NCBI GenBank assembly: GCA_047621305.1 | Contig: JBLHNB010000013.1 | Coordinates: forward strand, 1 to 64,000 | Reading direction: 5' to 3' | DNA: 64,000 nucleotides | Source: Colwellia_A sp047621305 | GTDB taxonomy: Bacteria > Pseudomonadota > Gammaproteobacteria > Enterobacterales > Alteromonadaceae | Made by a program: the position numbers and the translations under genes | In this document: piece by piece, positions 53,655 through 62,917 of the stretch | How positions within the stretch are numbered: the stretch's first letter is position 1 | Layout of the letters: each line of letters opens with the position of its first letter | The notes under the pieces: generated by a model | Seen by the model: the letters and a program-made list of their open reading frames with translations, nothing else | Database searches by the model: none | What the model was told of the DNA's origin: nothing

Positions 53655-55133
53655 ATGTCAGTTAGTTCAGTAATAAAGTCCATTCAAGATATTATGCGTA
53701 AAGATGCCGGTGTAGACGGCGATGCTCAACGATTAGGGCAAATGTCTTGGTTACTTTTCCTTAAAATATTTGACGCGCAAGAAGAAGCATTAGAGTTTGA
53801 ATTAGACAATTATCAAGAGCCGATACCAACGCAATATTTATGGCGTAACTGGGCACAAGACAATGAAGGCATAACCGGTGACGAACTATTAGAATTTGTT
53901 AACGACCAACTGTTTACCGAGCTTAAAAACTTAACCGCACCGATAAAGCTTAACCCACGGGGTTATGTAGTACGTGAAGCCTTTAGCGATGCCTTTAACT
54001 ACATGAAAAACGGCACACTACTGCGCCAAGTGATCAACAAGCTTAATGAAATTGACTTTACCGACTCACAAGAGCGTCACCTGTTTGGTGACCTATACGA
54101 GCAAATATTAAAAGACTTACAAAGCGCTGGTAATGCGGGCGAGTTTTATACGCCGCGCGCTGTTACCCGCTTTATGGTTAACCGTATTGATCCCCAATTG
54201 GGCGAAAGCATTATGGACCCGGCTTGTGGTACCGGTGGCTTTTTAGCTTGTTCGTTTGACCATGTTAAAGACAACTATGTTAAAACCGCCGCTGATCACC
54301 AAAGTTTGCAAAAACAAATTCACGGTGTTGAGAAAAAACAATTACCGCACTTACTCTGTACTACTAATATGCTATTACACGGCATTGAAGTACCGGTACA
54401 AGTAAAACATGGCAATACCTTAAACAAACCGCTTTCAAGCTGGGATGAAGAACTAGACGTTATTGTCACTAACCCGCCGTTTGGCGGCACCGAAGAAGAC
54501 GGTATTGAAAAGAACTTTCCTACGGAAACCCGTACCCGTGAAACCGCCGATTTGTTTTTACAACTAATTATTGAAGTGCTGGCGTCACCAACAACAGATA
54601 AAAATGGTGGCCGTGCGGCGGTAGTATTGCCCGACGGCACATTATTTGGTGAAGGCGTTAAAACTAAAATTAAAAAACTATTAACCGAAGAATGTAATTT
54701 ACATACTATTGTGCGTTTACCTAATGGTGTATTTGCCCCGTATACAGGTATTAAAACTAACATACTATTTTTCACAAAAGGTAAGCCAACGACAAAAGTA
54801 TGGTACTACGAGCATCCATACCCAGCGGGCGTTAAAAGCTACAACAAAACCAAGCCGATGAAATTTGAAGAGTTTCAAACAGAAATTGACTGGTGGGGCA
54901 ATGAAGCCGACGGCTTTGCTTCTCGCGTTGAAACCGAACAAGCATGGCAAGTGAGCATTGACGATATTATTGCCCGTAATTTCAACCTTGATATTAAAAA
55001 TCCCCATGTCGGTGAAGTGATTAGTCATGATCCACAAGAGTTATTAACGGATTACGCTAAGCAACAAGATGATATTCAAGTGTTGCGCGACCAGCTTAAA
55101 GGTATTTTGTCGGCAGCATTAGCGGATAAATAG
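53655..55133 (+). CDS. hsdM: Type I restriction enzyme M subunit HsdM
   Basis: 492 residues from ATG 53655 (the frame opens 21 codons earlier, but MSVSSVIKSIQDIMRKDAGVDGDAQRLGQMSWLLFLKIFD is the family start). HsdM N-terminal helical domain, SAM motif DPACGTGG (188-195) and catalytic NPPF (273-276) for N6-adenine methylation. The protein appears complete. HsdS is not next: two remnant genes are in between. Confidence 0.94.
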   Translation: MSVSSVIKSIQDIMRKDAGVDGDAQRLGQMSWLLFLKIFDAQEEALEFELDNYQEPIPTQYLWRNWAQDNEGITGDELLEFVNDQLFTELKNLTAPIKLNPRGYVVREAFSDAFNYMKNGTLLRQVINKLNEIDFTDSQERHLFGDLYEQILKDLQSAGNAGEFYTPRAVTRFMVNRIDPQLGESIMDPACGTGGFLACSFDHVKDNYVKTAADHQSLQKQIHGVEKKQLPHLLCTTNMLLHGIEVPVQVKHGNTLNKPLSSWDEELDVIVTNPPFGGTEEDGIEKNFPTETRTRETADLFLQLIIEVLASPTTDKNGGRAAVVLPDGTLFGEGVKTKIKKLLTEECNLHTIVRLPNGVFAPYTGIKTNILFFTKGKPTTKVWYYEHPYPAGVKSYNKTKPMKFEEFQTEIDWWGNEADGFASRVETEQAWQVSIDDIIARNFNLDIKNPHVGEVISHDPQELLTDYAKQQDDIQVLRDQLKGILSAALADK

Positions 55134-55144
55134 GATAAACATTA

Positions 55145-55354
55145 ATGACAAAGCTTATAAGTAAAGGATTTCAAGAAAAAAGCTTGCGTAGAATGATGCA
55201 GTTTTATCATGTTTTTTCTGAATTTGATATTGTCGCTACACTGTCGCGACAATTAAGTTGGTCGCATTTTATTTTATTATTACCAATAAAAGAGCAGTTA
55301 CAACACAAATCACATCAAGTCATGGCAAGCCGGCTCGCCTTAGCCAAGGATTAA
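55145..55354 (+). pseudogene. Remnant of a YhcG/DUF1016-family nuclease N-terminal domain
   Basis: 69 codons reading MTKLISKGFQEKSLRRMMQFYHVFSEFDIVATLSRQLSWSHFILLLPIKEQLQHKSHQVMA, which resembles the internal segment of the DUF1016 N-terminal domain (GFSxxNLxRMRxFY...TLSRQLSWSHxxxLL). Complete proteins are about 330-370 residues with a PD-(D/E)xK domain; both ends are missing here. Sits 11 nt after hsdM. Confidence 0.7.
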
Positions 55355-55358
55355 CATC

Positions 55359-55718
55359 ATGAATACTATTTCCATTTTTGAAACCAGTAATGGTGAAATT
55401 CAAGTACAATTAGCCCAACAAAGTTTATGGTTAAGCCAAGCGTTAATGGCAGACTTATTTGAGACCTCAACCGATAACATTAGCCTACATTTAAAAAATA
55501 TATATAGTGAGGGTGAATTAGAAGAACAATCAACTACCGAGGAATACTCGGTAGTTCGCCAAGAAGGCAAACGAAAAGTAAAACGTCAACTTAAACATTA
55601 TAATTTAGACGCTATTATCTCTGTTGGTTATCGCATTCAAAGTAAAACAGCTACCCGTTTTCGCCAATGGGCAATTCGCCTTATTATGAATATGTTAACC
55701 CGTGAGAGTCATACATGA
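55359..55718 (+). pseudogene. Truncated RhuM-family protein
   Basis: 119 residues reading as the N-terminal part of the RhuM/virulence-protein family: DGEIQVQLAQQSLWLSQALMADLFETSTDNISLHLKNIYSEGEL and YNLDAIISVGYRIQSKTATRFRQWA. Typical members are about 330 residues. It has a ribosome site (AAGGA) and its stop overlaps the hsdS start by 4 nt, so it may still be translated and serve to couple hsdS translation. Whether the short form has a function is unknown. Confidence 0.65.
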
Positions 55719-57553
55719 GCCTAAATGTCACAGATAACACTGATGCAGCACATTACCCTGCAAGAGCATTAATTACCGACAATATTGATGTTTGGACTAG
55801 CGCCATTAAAAAGCGTAATAGTCAAGGCCGAGGCAGTTCTAAAAAAATCGAATTAACTGGCGTTAAGAAACTGCGCGAGTTGATTTTAGAACTGGCTGTA
55901 CGTGGTAAGTTAGTGCCGCAAGACGCTAGTGATGAACCAGCAAGTGTTTTACTTGAAAGAATAGCTGAAGAGAAAGCGCAGCTTATTGCTGATAAAAAGA
56001 TTAAAAAGCAAAAGCCGTTACCATCAATCAATGATGAAGAAAAACCGTTTGAACTACCGAATGGTTGGGAGTGGGTGTCTTTTGGTGATATTTGTGAAAT
56101 AGAAAGAGGGGGATCTCCTAGACCGATAAAATCTTTTATTACTGATGATGCTGATGGCTTAAATTGGATCAAAATTGGTGATACTGATATTGGTGGTAAA
56201 TACATAACAAGCACAGCCGAAAAAATTATAAAGGAAGGGTTAAAGAAAACACGCGTTGTTTACCCCGGTGATTTTCTACTGACGAACTCTATGAGTTTTG
56301 GTCGTCCATATATAACAAAGATTCAAGGTTGTATTCACGATGGCTGGTTACGCATTTGCCCTCCTAACACGTTAGATAAAGATTATTTATACAGCTTGCT
56401 ATCGTCCCCATTTATTATTCGAGCATTTAAGAAAAGTGCTTCGGGTGCTGTAGTGATGAATCTAAATGCTGAAAAAGTTAGAGCTGTCACAATTGCAATC
56501 CCACCAATTAACGAACAACACCGAATCGTTGCTAAAGTGGATGAACTGATGACCTTGTGTGACCAGCTAGAGCAACAAACAGAACAAAGCCTAACTGCAC
56601 ACCAAACCTTAGTTGAAGTGCTACTAGCGGCGTTATTACCTTCTACCTCGAAAAGCGCTGATGGCTCAAGCGACAGTACTGATGACTTCAAAACAAGCTG
56701 GCAACGTATCGCCGAACACTTTGACCTACTGTTCACCACTGAACTCAGCATAGAGCAACTCAAACAAACCATCTTACAGCTAGCGGTCATGGGCAAACTC
56801 GTGCCACAAAACCCAAGCGACGAACCAGCAAGCGTACTCCTTGAAAAAATCGCCGAAGAAAAAGCCCAACTCATCGTTGATAAGAAAATCAAAAAACAAA
56901 AGCCATTACCTGCTATCACAGATGAAGAAAAAAGGTTTGAATTGCCGAATGGTTGGGGTCTAACAAGGCTTGATGATATTTGCCTCGGTATTACATCTGG
57001 TTCAACTCCACCTAAAGATAAGTTTAATGAAACAACAGGCGTACCATACTTAAAAGTTTACAATATTAAAGAGCAGGCAATTGCATTCGACTATCGACCT
57101 CAGTTTGTAGATGTTCAGCACCATAAAGATAAGTTAACTAGATCAATTTTGTATCCTGGTGATGTTGTAATGAATATTGTTGGACCACCATTGGGCAAGA
57201 TAGCTATCATCCCTGATGATTACCCTGAGTGGAACTGTAACCAAGCTATAGTGTTTTTCAGACCTATCGAGGCAAGTTTAAATGGTTATATATATACATA
57301 TTTAACGTCTGGTAAATTCTTAGATTCCATAGAGTTAATTGGTACAGCAGGGCAAGATAATATATCTGTTACGAAAAGTAGAAGTATAATTTTCCCTATG
57401 CCTCCTGTTGAAGAACAACACCGCATAGTTGCTAAAGTCGATGAACTAATGGCGTTGTGTGTTCAACTCAAAGCCCGCCTAAGCGACGCCCAAACCACGC
57501 AACTTCACCTCGCCGATGCGGTGGTTGAAAACGCGTTATTAACGACTAACTAA
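55715..57553 (+). CDS. hsdS: Type I restriction enzyme specificity subunit HsdS
   Basis: 612 residues with two target-recognition domains: TRD1 about 119-265 (WEWVSFGDICEIERGGSPRP...) and TRD2 about 414-570 (GLTRLDDICLGITSGSTPP...). Each TRD is preceded by a nearly identical linker, residues 53-120 and 349-416 (LAVxGKLVPQ-SDEPASVLLE-IAEEKAQLI-DKKIKKQKPLP), and followed by a second repeated helix (EQHRIVAKVDELM-LC-QL). A 50-residue N-terminal extension precedes the first linker. It recognises a bipartite target and pairs with two HsdM. Its start overlaps the truncated RhuM gene. Confidence 0.92.
   Translation: MSLNVTDNTDAAHYPARALITDNIDVWTSAIKKRNSQGRGSSKKIELTGVKKLRELILELAVRGKLVPQDASDEPASVLLERIAEEKAQLIADKKIKKQKPLPSINDEEKPFELPNGWEWVSFGDICEIERGGSPRPIKSFITDDADGLNWIKIGDTDIGGKYITSTAEKIIKEGLKKTRVVYPGDFLLTNSMSFGRPYITKIQGCIHDGWLRICPPNTLDKDYLYSLLSSPFIIRAFKKSASGAVVMNLNAEKVRAVTIAIPPINEQHRIVAKVDELMTLCDQLEQQTEQSLTAHQTLVEVLLAALLPSTSKSADGSSDSTDDFKTSWQRIAEHFDLLFTTELSIEQLKQTILQLAVMGKLVPQNPSDEPASVLLEKIAEEKAQLIVDKKIKKQKPLPAITDEEKRFELPNGWGLTRLDDICLGITSGSTPPKDKFNETTGVPYLKVYNIKEQAIAFDYRPQFVDVQHHKDKLTRSILYPGDVVMNIVGPPLGKIAIIPDDYPEWNCNQAIVFFRPIEASLNGYIYTYLTSGKFLDSIELIGTAGQDNISVTKSRSIIFPMPPVEEQHRIVAKVDELMALCVQLKARLSDAQTTQLHLADAVVENALLTTN
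55871..56074 (+). repeat. hsdS linker repeat, copy A
   Basis: Encodes residues 53-120, near identical in protein to copy B at 56759-56962, but with many synonymous differences. Confidence 0.85.
56759..56962 (+). repeat. hsdS linker repeat, copy B
   Basis: Encodes residues 349-416, the partner of copy A. Protein identity is high while the codons differ widely. Confidence 0.85.
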
Positions 57554-57648
57554 ATAATGCGTTTAAAATAAATAGCCCTATTTGGTAACGTAGTAACACC
57601 TTACCAAATAGGGCAGAATGATAAAAATGCGCTACTAAATAGAATGTA

Positions 57649-60600
57649 ATGGAATGGGTAACTAAAATGGATTTTGATAAACAACATGCGTTAAAAGTGC
57701 TGTCTTTTTGGCAGCAAACTGAGCTTTTTAATACCCTTAATTTAAAGAACTTATTGCCCGGCGCTGATAAAGGGGTATTGCATTATAGCAAAGACGATTT
57801 ACTGAAAGACCCTGCTTGCTTGCCTTGGTTTACGCGTAACCGTATTAGATTAGCGGGCGACAAATACCTGCCAAATCATCAATTTTCTTACACCCTGTAT
57901 TTAGGCATATTTAATCGCAGTGAATTTTTTGAACAATCAGAACACCTGTTTAATAGCGACCAAGCAAGCGATGAATTGTTACAAGAAGATTGGCAAAATC
58001 GACGTCAAGATGACGGTATAACCTGTTGTGCAAAACTAAAATTAAATACACAAGGTGAGTTACAAACCGATAGCTTAGAAATGTCGACAGCACCTTGGGC
58101 GTTAGGCAAGTTATTAGCAGGAAAAATTGATCAATTAAATAAAGATGATTTTGATCAGGATGTAGAAAAATTTTCCGATCGTTTACAGCAAATTCACGCT
58201 TTAGCCAGTAACATAAAAAATGAAGCGGGAATGAGTAGCGCGTTTACTAGTTTCGAATTATTTGAAATATTAAATTACCTGATTGAATGGACAGGTTTTG
58301 AGTCAACTCAAACGCGCTTTACCGTGATTATTCAATTAAACCGTGACTATAAAGAGCAATCCCTCCCTCGTGTGTTAACGCTGCCAGAGCACGCAGCACT
58401 TTCTTTTGAGCAATTACCACAATTAGTTAAAGATATTGATTTGGTTGTAAAAGAGGGTGAAAAAGCAGCTAATAACGAAATAATAAGGGTTGAGTCACCA
58501 TTATCTAAAGCATTGCCGCATGAAACAGCGAAAAAAACATCAGGAGAAATATTACCAGTAAAAACTAAAAAACGTGAAGATGAAGCTAATGATGTTCCTA
58601 TTTTAAATAGTTTTTTTGTTGACGATATTTCAATGGCACTCAATGCAGTTAAAAATAATAAACTTGTAGTTAACTCACCACTAGCGCAGTTTTTATCGGC
58701 GAAGGTTTCACATTGCGCTGATTTATTCAGTGCTGAGGGCAAAAAGTTAATTGCCGATAAGTTACGGATAAAAAATACCCCGTTGGGTCGTTGGCCCGAC
58801 AGCGAAGAACATACCATGAGTTTGATGCAGCAATTTTCAATTAATACGCTTGAACAGCATATTGGCAACGGTGGTTTGTATTCGGTTAATGGCCCGCCGG
58901 GTACAGGTAAAACCACGATGTTACGTGATATTATTGCCGCTAATATTGTTAAGCGCGCTAGCGTACTCGCTAATTTCAAAGCAGCTAATGATGCTTTTTT
59001 ACCTGATAAAAAAATTATAATTGGCGATAAAACGGTAACTATAAAACCGTTAATTGAGCAACTGTGCGGTTATGAAATGGTGGTGGTATCAAGCAACAAT
59101 ACCGCGGTTGAAAACATTACTAAAGAGTTGCCGCAAACCAAAGCGTTAGGCACTAAATTTAGTGAGCTGAGTTATTTAAAAACGGTGGCACAAAAAGTTG
59201 CCGCGAGTGTGATCGAAAAGGGCAAACCTAAAACTAAAACCATGCAAGCGTTAGCCGAAGAAGATGATTGTTGGGGCTTTATTGCCGCGGCGTTAGGTAA
59301 TTCAGGTAATAGAAAGAAGTTTAATAGTAAAGTTTTCTTTGATAAAGCTATTAATATGACGTGCGACGATATATCTAGCGGTTATCAAACGTTAGTGGAA
59401 GCAATTAAAACCTGTGTTGAAAATACAGATGTTAAGGCGGTATTTTTACTCGCTCAAGATAAGTTTAAACAAGCAGAAAAAGACGTGCAACAGGCTTTAA
59501 GTGACATACAACGCCTTGAGCAATTATCAAGTTTACAAAGCGCATTAGCCGAACTACACATTGAGGTATTAACCAAAGAAGCGCGTTATAAAAAGTCAGT
59601 AAAGTTTTTATTTGTATTAAAGCATAAATGTTTGCCTTGGTGGCATTATCGTATTTTAAAAGGTTACCAACAACGGGCAGTGATTAATGCATACCGTGAT
59701 TTAGTTGATAGCAGGCAAGCAAAATTTTTAGCTAAAGAAAGTGAATACAATTTGTTTTCCGCTAAAGTTACGCAAGAAGTTAACGCTTGTGAATTAATCA
59801 GAAAATCACATCATGATGTCGTATTCCACAATGCTGATACCGTGTTAGACAGCCCAAGTATTCAACGTAAAGCGTTTGGTCATAGCACGCAGCTAAATCG
59901 ACTACGTTCGCAATTATCAGCGAACGCATTTGAGTTACATCAAGCTTGGTTAGTGGCAAGTTATAATGATGGCTTTGCTAGCACAATTAATAACCTTGCT
60001 AACGTAGTGCAAAACAAAATAGCTTCGCCTAAAGAGGCTAAGTTAATGTGGCAATGCTTTTTTATGGTATGTCCGGTTGTTTCTTCAGCTTTTGCATCTG
60101 TGGCTAACCAATTTTCTAAATTAGGACAGGGTGATATTGGTTGGTTATTTATTGACGAGTCAGGGCAGGCGACACCACCGCAAGCGGTAGGCGCTTTATA
60201 TCGTGCTAAACGAGCTGTTGTGGTTGGTGACCCGTTGCAAATTGAACCCGTATGTACCACACCTCCTGAAATAATTGAAAACCTTGGCCGTCGTTTGTTA
60301 AAAGATGATTGGCATGTTTGGTCACCTTCGATTATTTCTGTGCAAGAGCTTGCTGACAGGGCTAATCCATTTGGTACCGAACAAATAGCAAAAGGTAAAT
60401 GGTTAGGTAGCCCATTAAGAGTGCATCGTCGTTGTAGTGACCCAATGTTTTCAATTGCTAATAAAATAGCTTATAGCAATAAAATGTTACATGGCTTAGA
60501 CCAAATAGAAGAGCTTGACGATTTTGTTTGGGGGCCAAGTACTTGGTTTGATATTAAAGGCACCGAGGAGGGTAAGCATTACGTGTCAGAACAAGCCGAG

Positions 60601-61011
60601 CATGTATTAGCTATGTTGTATCAATATATTGATGAACATACCGAGTTGCCAGATTGTTATATTATTTCTCCTTTTACTAAGGTTAAGTTTGGACTAAAAA
60701 AATACCTTAAAGATAATTTTAATAATAAAAACATATCAGCTAAGGCCTTTGATGACTGGTTAACAGGGCGTGTTGGTACGGTTCATACCTTTCAAGGTAA
60801 AGAAGAAAAACTCGTTATATTTGTTTTAGGCGCGTCAGATAGCTCAGGTGCTGCAAACTGGGCTGCAAGTAAACCTAATTTGCTTAATGTCGCGTTGACT
60901 AGAGCAAAGAAGAGAGTCTATTTAATTGGTTGTACTGCAATGTGGTCGAGTTTAGCTCATTTCTCTGACGCTTATAGCGAGTTACAGAAAACACCTGTTA
61001 CGACAGATTAA
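57649..61011 (+). CDS. Large superfamily 1 (UPF1/DNA2-like) helicase, probable defence gene
   Basis: 1120 residues (ATG 57667 is an alternative start six codons in). The first about 390 residues are an unrecognised, mostly helical domain. Then Walker A GPPGTGKTT (415-423), a large insertion with predicted coiled coil (about 600-720), Walker B DESGQATPP (D836-E837), motif near GTVHTFQGKE (1044-1052; Q1049) and motif VI NVALTRAKKR (1080-1089). This is the AAA_11/AAA_12 helicase layout. No nuclease motif seen. It follows hsdS by 95 nt on the same strand, suggesting it belongs to the restriction locus. Confidence 0.8.
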   Translation: MEWVTKMDFDKQHALKVLSFWQQTELFNTLNLKNLLPGADKGVLHYSKDDLLKDPACLPWFTRNRIRLAGDKYLPNHQFSYTLYLGIFNRSEFFEQSEHLFNSDQASDELLQEDWQNRRQDDGITCCAKLKLNTQGELQTDSLEMSTAPWALGKLLAGKIDQLNKDDFDQDVEKFSDRLQQIHALASNIKNEAGMSSAFTSFELFEILNYLIEWTGFESTQTRFTVIIQLNRDYKEQSLPRVLTLPEHAALSFEQLPQLVKDIDLVVKEGEKAANNEIIRVESPLSKALPHETAKKTSGEILPVKTKKREDEANDVPILNSFFVDDISMALNAVKNNKLVVNSPLAQFLSAKVSHCADLFSAEGKKLIADKLRIKNTPLGRWPDSEEHTMSLMQQFSINTLEQHIGNGGLYSVNGPPGTGKTTMLRDIIAANIVKRASVLANFKAANDAFLPDKKIIIGDKTVTIKPLIEQLCGYEMVVVSSNNTAVENITKELPQTKALGTKFSELSYLKTVAQKVAASVIEKGKPKTKTMQALAEEDDCWGFIAAALGNSGNRKKFNSKVFFDKAINMTCDDISSGYQTLVEAIKTCVENTDVKAVFLLAQDKFKQAEKDVQQALSDIQRLEQLSSLQSALAELHIEVLTKEARYKKSVKFLFVLKHKCLPWWHYRILKGYQQRAVINAYRDLVDSRQAKFLAKESEYNLFSAKVTQEVNACELIRKSHHDVVFHNADTVLDSPSIQRKAFGHSTQLNRLRSQLSANAFELHQAWLVASYNDGFASTINNLANVVQNKIASPKEAKLMWQCFFMVCPVVSSAFASVANQFSKLGQGDIGWLFIDESGQATPPQAVGALYRAKRAVVVGDPLQIEPVCTTPPEIIENLGRRLLKDDWHVWSPSIISVQELADRANPFGTEQIAKGKWLGSPLRVHRRCSDPMFSIANKIAYSNKMLHGLDQIEELDDFVWGPSTWFDIKGTEEGKHYVSEQAEHVLAMLYQYIDEHTELPDCYIISPFTKVKFGLKKYLKDNFNNKNISAKAFDDWLTGRVGTVHTFQGKEEKLVIFVLGASDSSGAANWAASKPNLLNVALTRAKKRVYLIGCTAMWSSLAHFSDAYSELQKTPVTTD

Positions 61012-61032
61012 TTTGCCTATCATCATTTTTCT

Positions 61033-61113
61033 ATGTCCGCTGGGACAATTGAAAAGTTTGATGAGTTAATGTTAGATAAAGGTGATGTAACTTACCGGTA
61101 TGTATTGCGTTAA
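61033..61113 (+). pseudogene. Possible C-terminal remnant of a zinc alcohol dehydrogenase
   Basis: A 26-codon frame MSAGTIEKFDELMLDKGDVTYRYVLR-stop resembles the last residues of medium-chain zinc dehydrogenases (x-I-xx-FxxML-KGDVxYRxVL). There is no upstream rest of the enzyme. Very short, so this is a tentative reading. The rest of 61012-61376 is AT-rich and shows nothing else. Confidence 0.3.
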
Positions 61114-61376
61114 ATGATTTTTTATTTTAGTAACACAAAAAATTATTTTATTTAGTTATTTGTTTTAAAAATAAACTTGTTGTTTGTTTTTTTCGACTGC
61201 CACCGTCGTAAATACAATCGATATAATATTAGTGGCTTTTGCATTTAGTAGTATCAGTTGATATTAATACTATATAAGGAAATTTATCATTTTTAAGCTA
61301 TAGTTTTAGGTATGGGTCGTTTTAACAAGGCTATATTTTTGATTGATTTTTAAGTATAGGGAAAATTAAAATTAAA

Positions 61377-62591
61377 ATGAAAGTATATACTGCTAGGCAG
61401 CCAATTCTTAATGCTAAAAAACAAGTTGTTGCCTACGAGTTACTCTTTAGGGATAGCGAAAAAAATTCTTTCCCTGTCGATGTATCACCAGACATTGCCA
61501 CGGCAAAATTATTGGTTAATAGTTACCTTAGTATCGGCCTCGATGAAATGACAGACGGAAAGCCAGCACTCATCAACTTTCCTATTAGTATTCTCTCTGA
61601 CCATTTGGTGAATATGACACCCTATAATAATATTATTGTTGAGATACTTGAAACTGTTGAACCCAATGATGAAAACTATGAAGTATTGAGAAAACTCTTT
61701 CAGCAAGGCTTTATTTTGGCATTAGATGATTTTATTTATAGCCCGGCATGGGATCGATTTCTGCCCTTCATTAAACTCATAAAAATTGACATTATTGAAA
61801 CACCGCTATTGTCTATTGCCCACTTAGTGCCAACCTATCGCCAACACAATATCAAGCTGCTAGCAGAAAAGGTTGAAACATATGAAGATTTTTTACAAGC
61901 TAAAAAACTCGGTTTTGAATATTATCAAGGCTATTTTTTTTACAAGCCAGAAATGCTTGTTAGTGTTGAAATGGATTCATCTCATCCTTTTGTCATGCCT
62001 ATTTATCGTGAAATAATGAAAGAAGGTTATAGCTATAAAAAACTAGAAAAATATTTTGCTAACGACATTAATTTAACGTACAAATTATTGCGTTTTGTTA
62101 ACTCCGTTTTTTTTGGTCACAGTAAAGATATTACCTCTATTAAACAAGCGATAGCATATTTGGGGGAGACGCAATTACGTAAGTTTATTTGCTTGATACT
62201 CATGGCTGAACTAAATCCTCAAAAGCCTCAAGTTCTTATTCAAAATACTATTTTAAGAGCGAGACTTTGTGAGGTATTTGCCAAAATAATGGGATTAACT
62301 CAACTCACTGAGTATGCATTTTTAACCGGTTTATTTTCAACTATTGATGCTATTTTAGATCGACCATTAGATAAGATTCTACTGTCTATGCCGCTTGCAG
62401 AAGAAATTAATGAAGCCTTAATCGAGAAAAAAGGGGATTTGGCAAAATGTCTTGCTTTTGTTGTTGCTTATACAGAAGGTGACTGGGATAGCATTAATAT
62501 CTTTATTAATACTTATAAGGTAGATCCAGCCCAACTTATATCTAGTTGTGATGAAGCCTACCAATGGCTTTCATCTTACAAAGTGCTATGA
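61377..62591 (+). CDS. EAL-HDOD domain signalling protein (YuxH/CdgJ-like)
   Basis: 404 residues. The N-terminal EAL-type domain (1-195) keeps the key residues: E21xLxR25 in YELLFR, N67, E89, D117-D118, K136xD138, E164-K-V-E167 and Q184. It could therefore hydrolyse c-di-GMP although the usual EAL and DDFG words have changed to ELL and DDFI. The C-terminal HDOD domain (about 200-385) has no metal-binding HD pair, as usual. Relatives such as Vibrio CdgJ affect motility. It has its own upstream region and no co-transcribed partner visible. Confidence 0.88.
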   Translation: MKVYTARQPILNAKKQVVAYELLFRDSEKNSFPVDVSPDIATAKLLVNSYLSIGLDEMTDGKPALINFPISILSDHLVNMTPYNNIIVEILETVEPNDENYEVLRKLFQQGFILALDDFIYSPAWDRFLPFIKLIKIDIIETPLLSIAHLVPTYRQHNIKLLAEKVETYEDFLQAKKLGFEYYQGYFFYKPEMLVSVEMDSSHPFVMPIYREIMKEGYSYKKLEKYFANDINLTYKLLRFVNSVFFGHSKDITSIKQAIAYLGETQLRKFICLILMAELNPQKPQVLIQNTILRARLCEVFAKIMGLTQLTEYAFLTGLFSTIDAILDRPLDKILLSMPLAEEINEALIEKKGDLAKCLAFVVAYTEGDWDSINIFINTYKVDPAQLISSCDEAYQWLSSYKVL

Positions 62592-62917
62592 AATTCAAAG
62601 ATAACTAGGTGTTTGGCTTAGCTAGTTCTTAATTTTATATTCCTCATTATTCATTAATTCATTATTTATCTGAAATATCTAAATAATTGACAAAATTCTA
62701 CTATATTTAAAGTACAGCCGAATAATATGTTCAGCTAAGGTTATATTATAAAGTCTGATTAATCTTGCTCATACTAACTATAACGAAAAAATTATAACGA
62801 CAAAATAATATCTAAGGTCACAATACGGTTCTGACGATGTTAATCAATAGTAAAGAAGTAAATAAAGACAAAAATCACATCAGTTGAATGACTTTTTATA
62901 GATAAAGGAAGTGGGAT
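62592..62917. other. 326-nt AT-rich gap before the histidine kinase gene
   Basis: Contains short direct repeats of ATTCATTA and an expected promoter for the kinase gene. No gene or structure I can support. Confidence 0.4.

Noticed and set aside
58347..58979. Minus-strand 210-codon open frame
   Set aside because: Antisense to the SF1 helicase, Ser/Ala-rich shadow with no motif.
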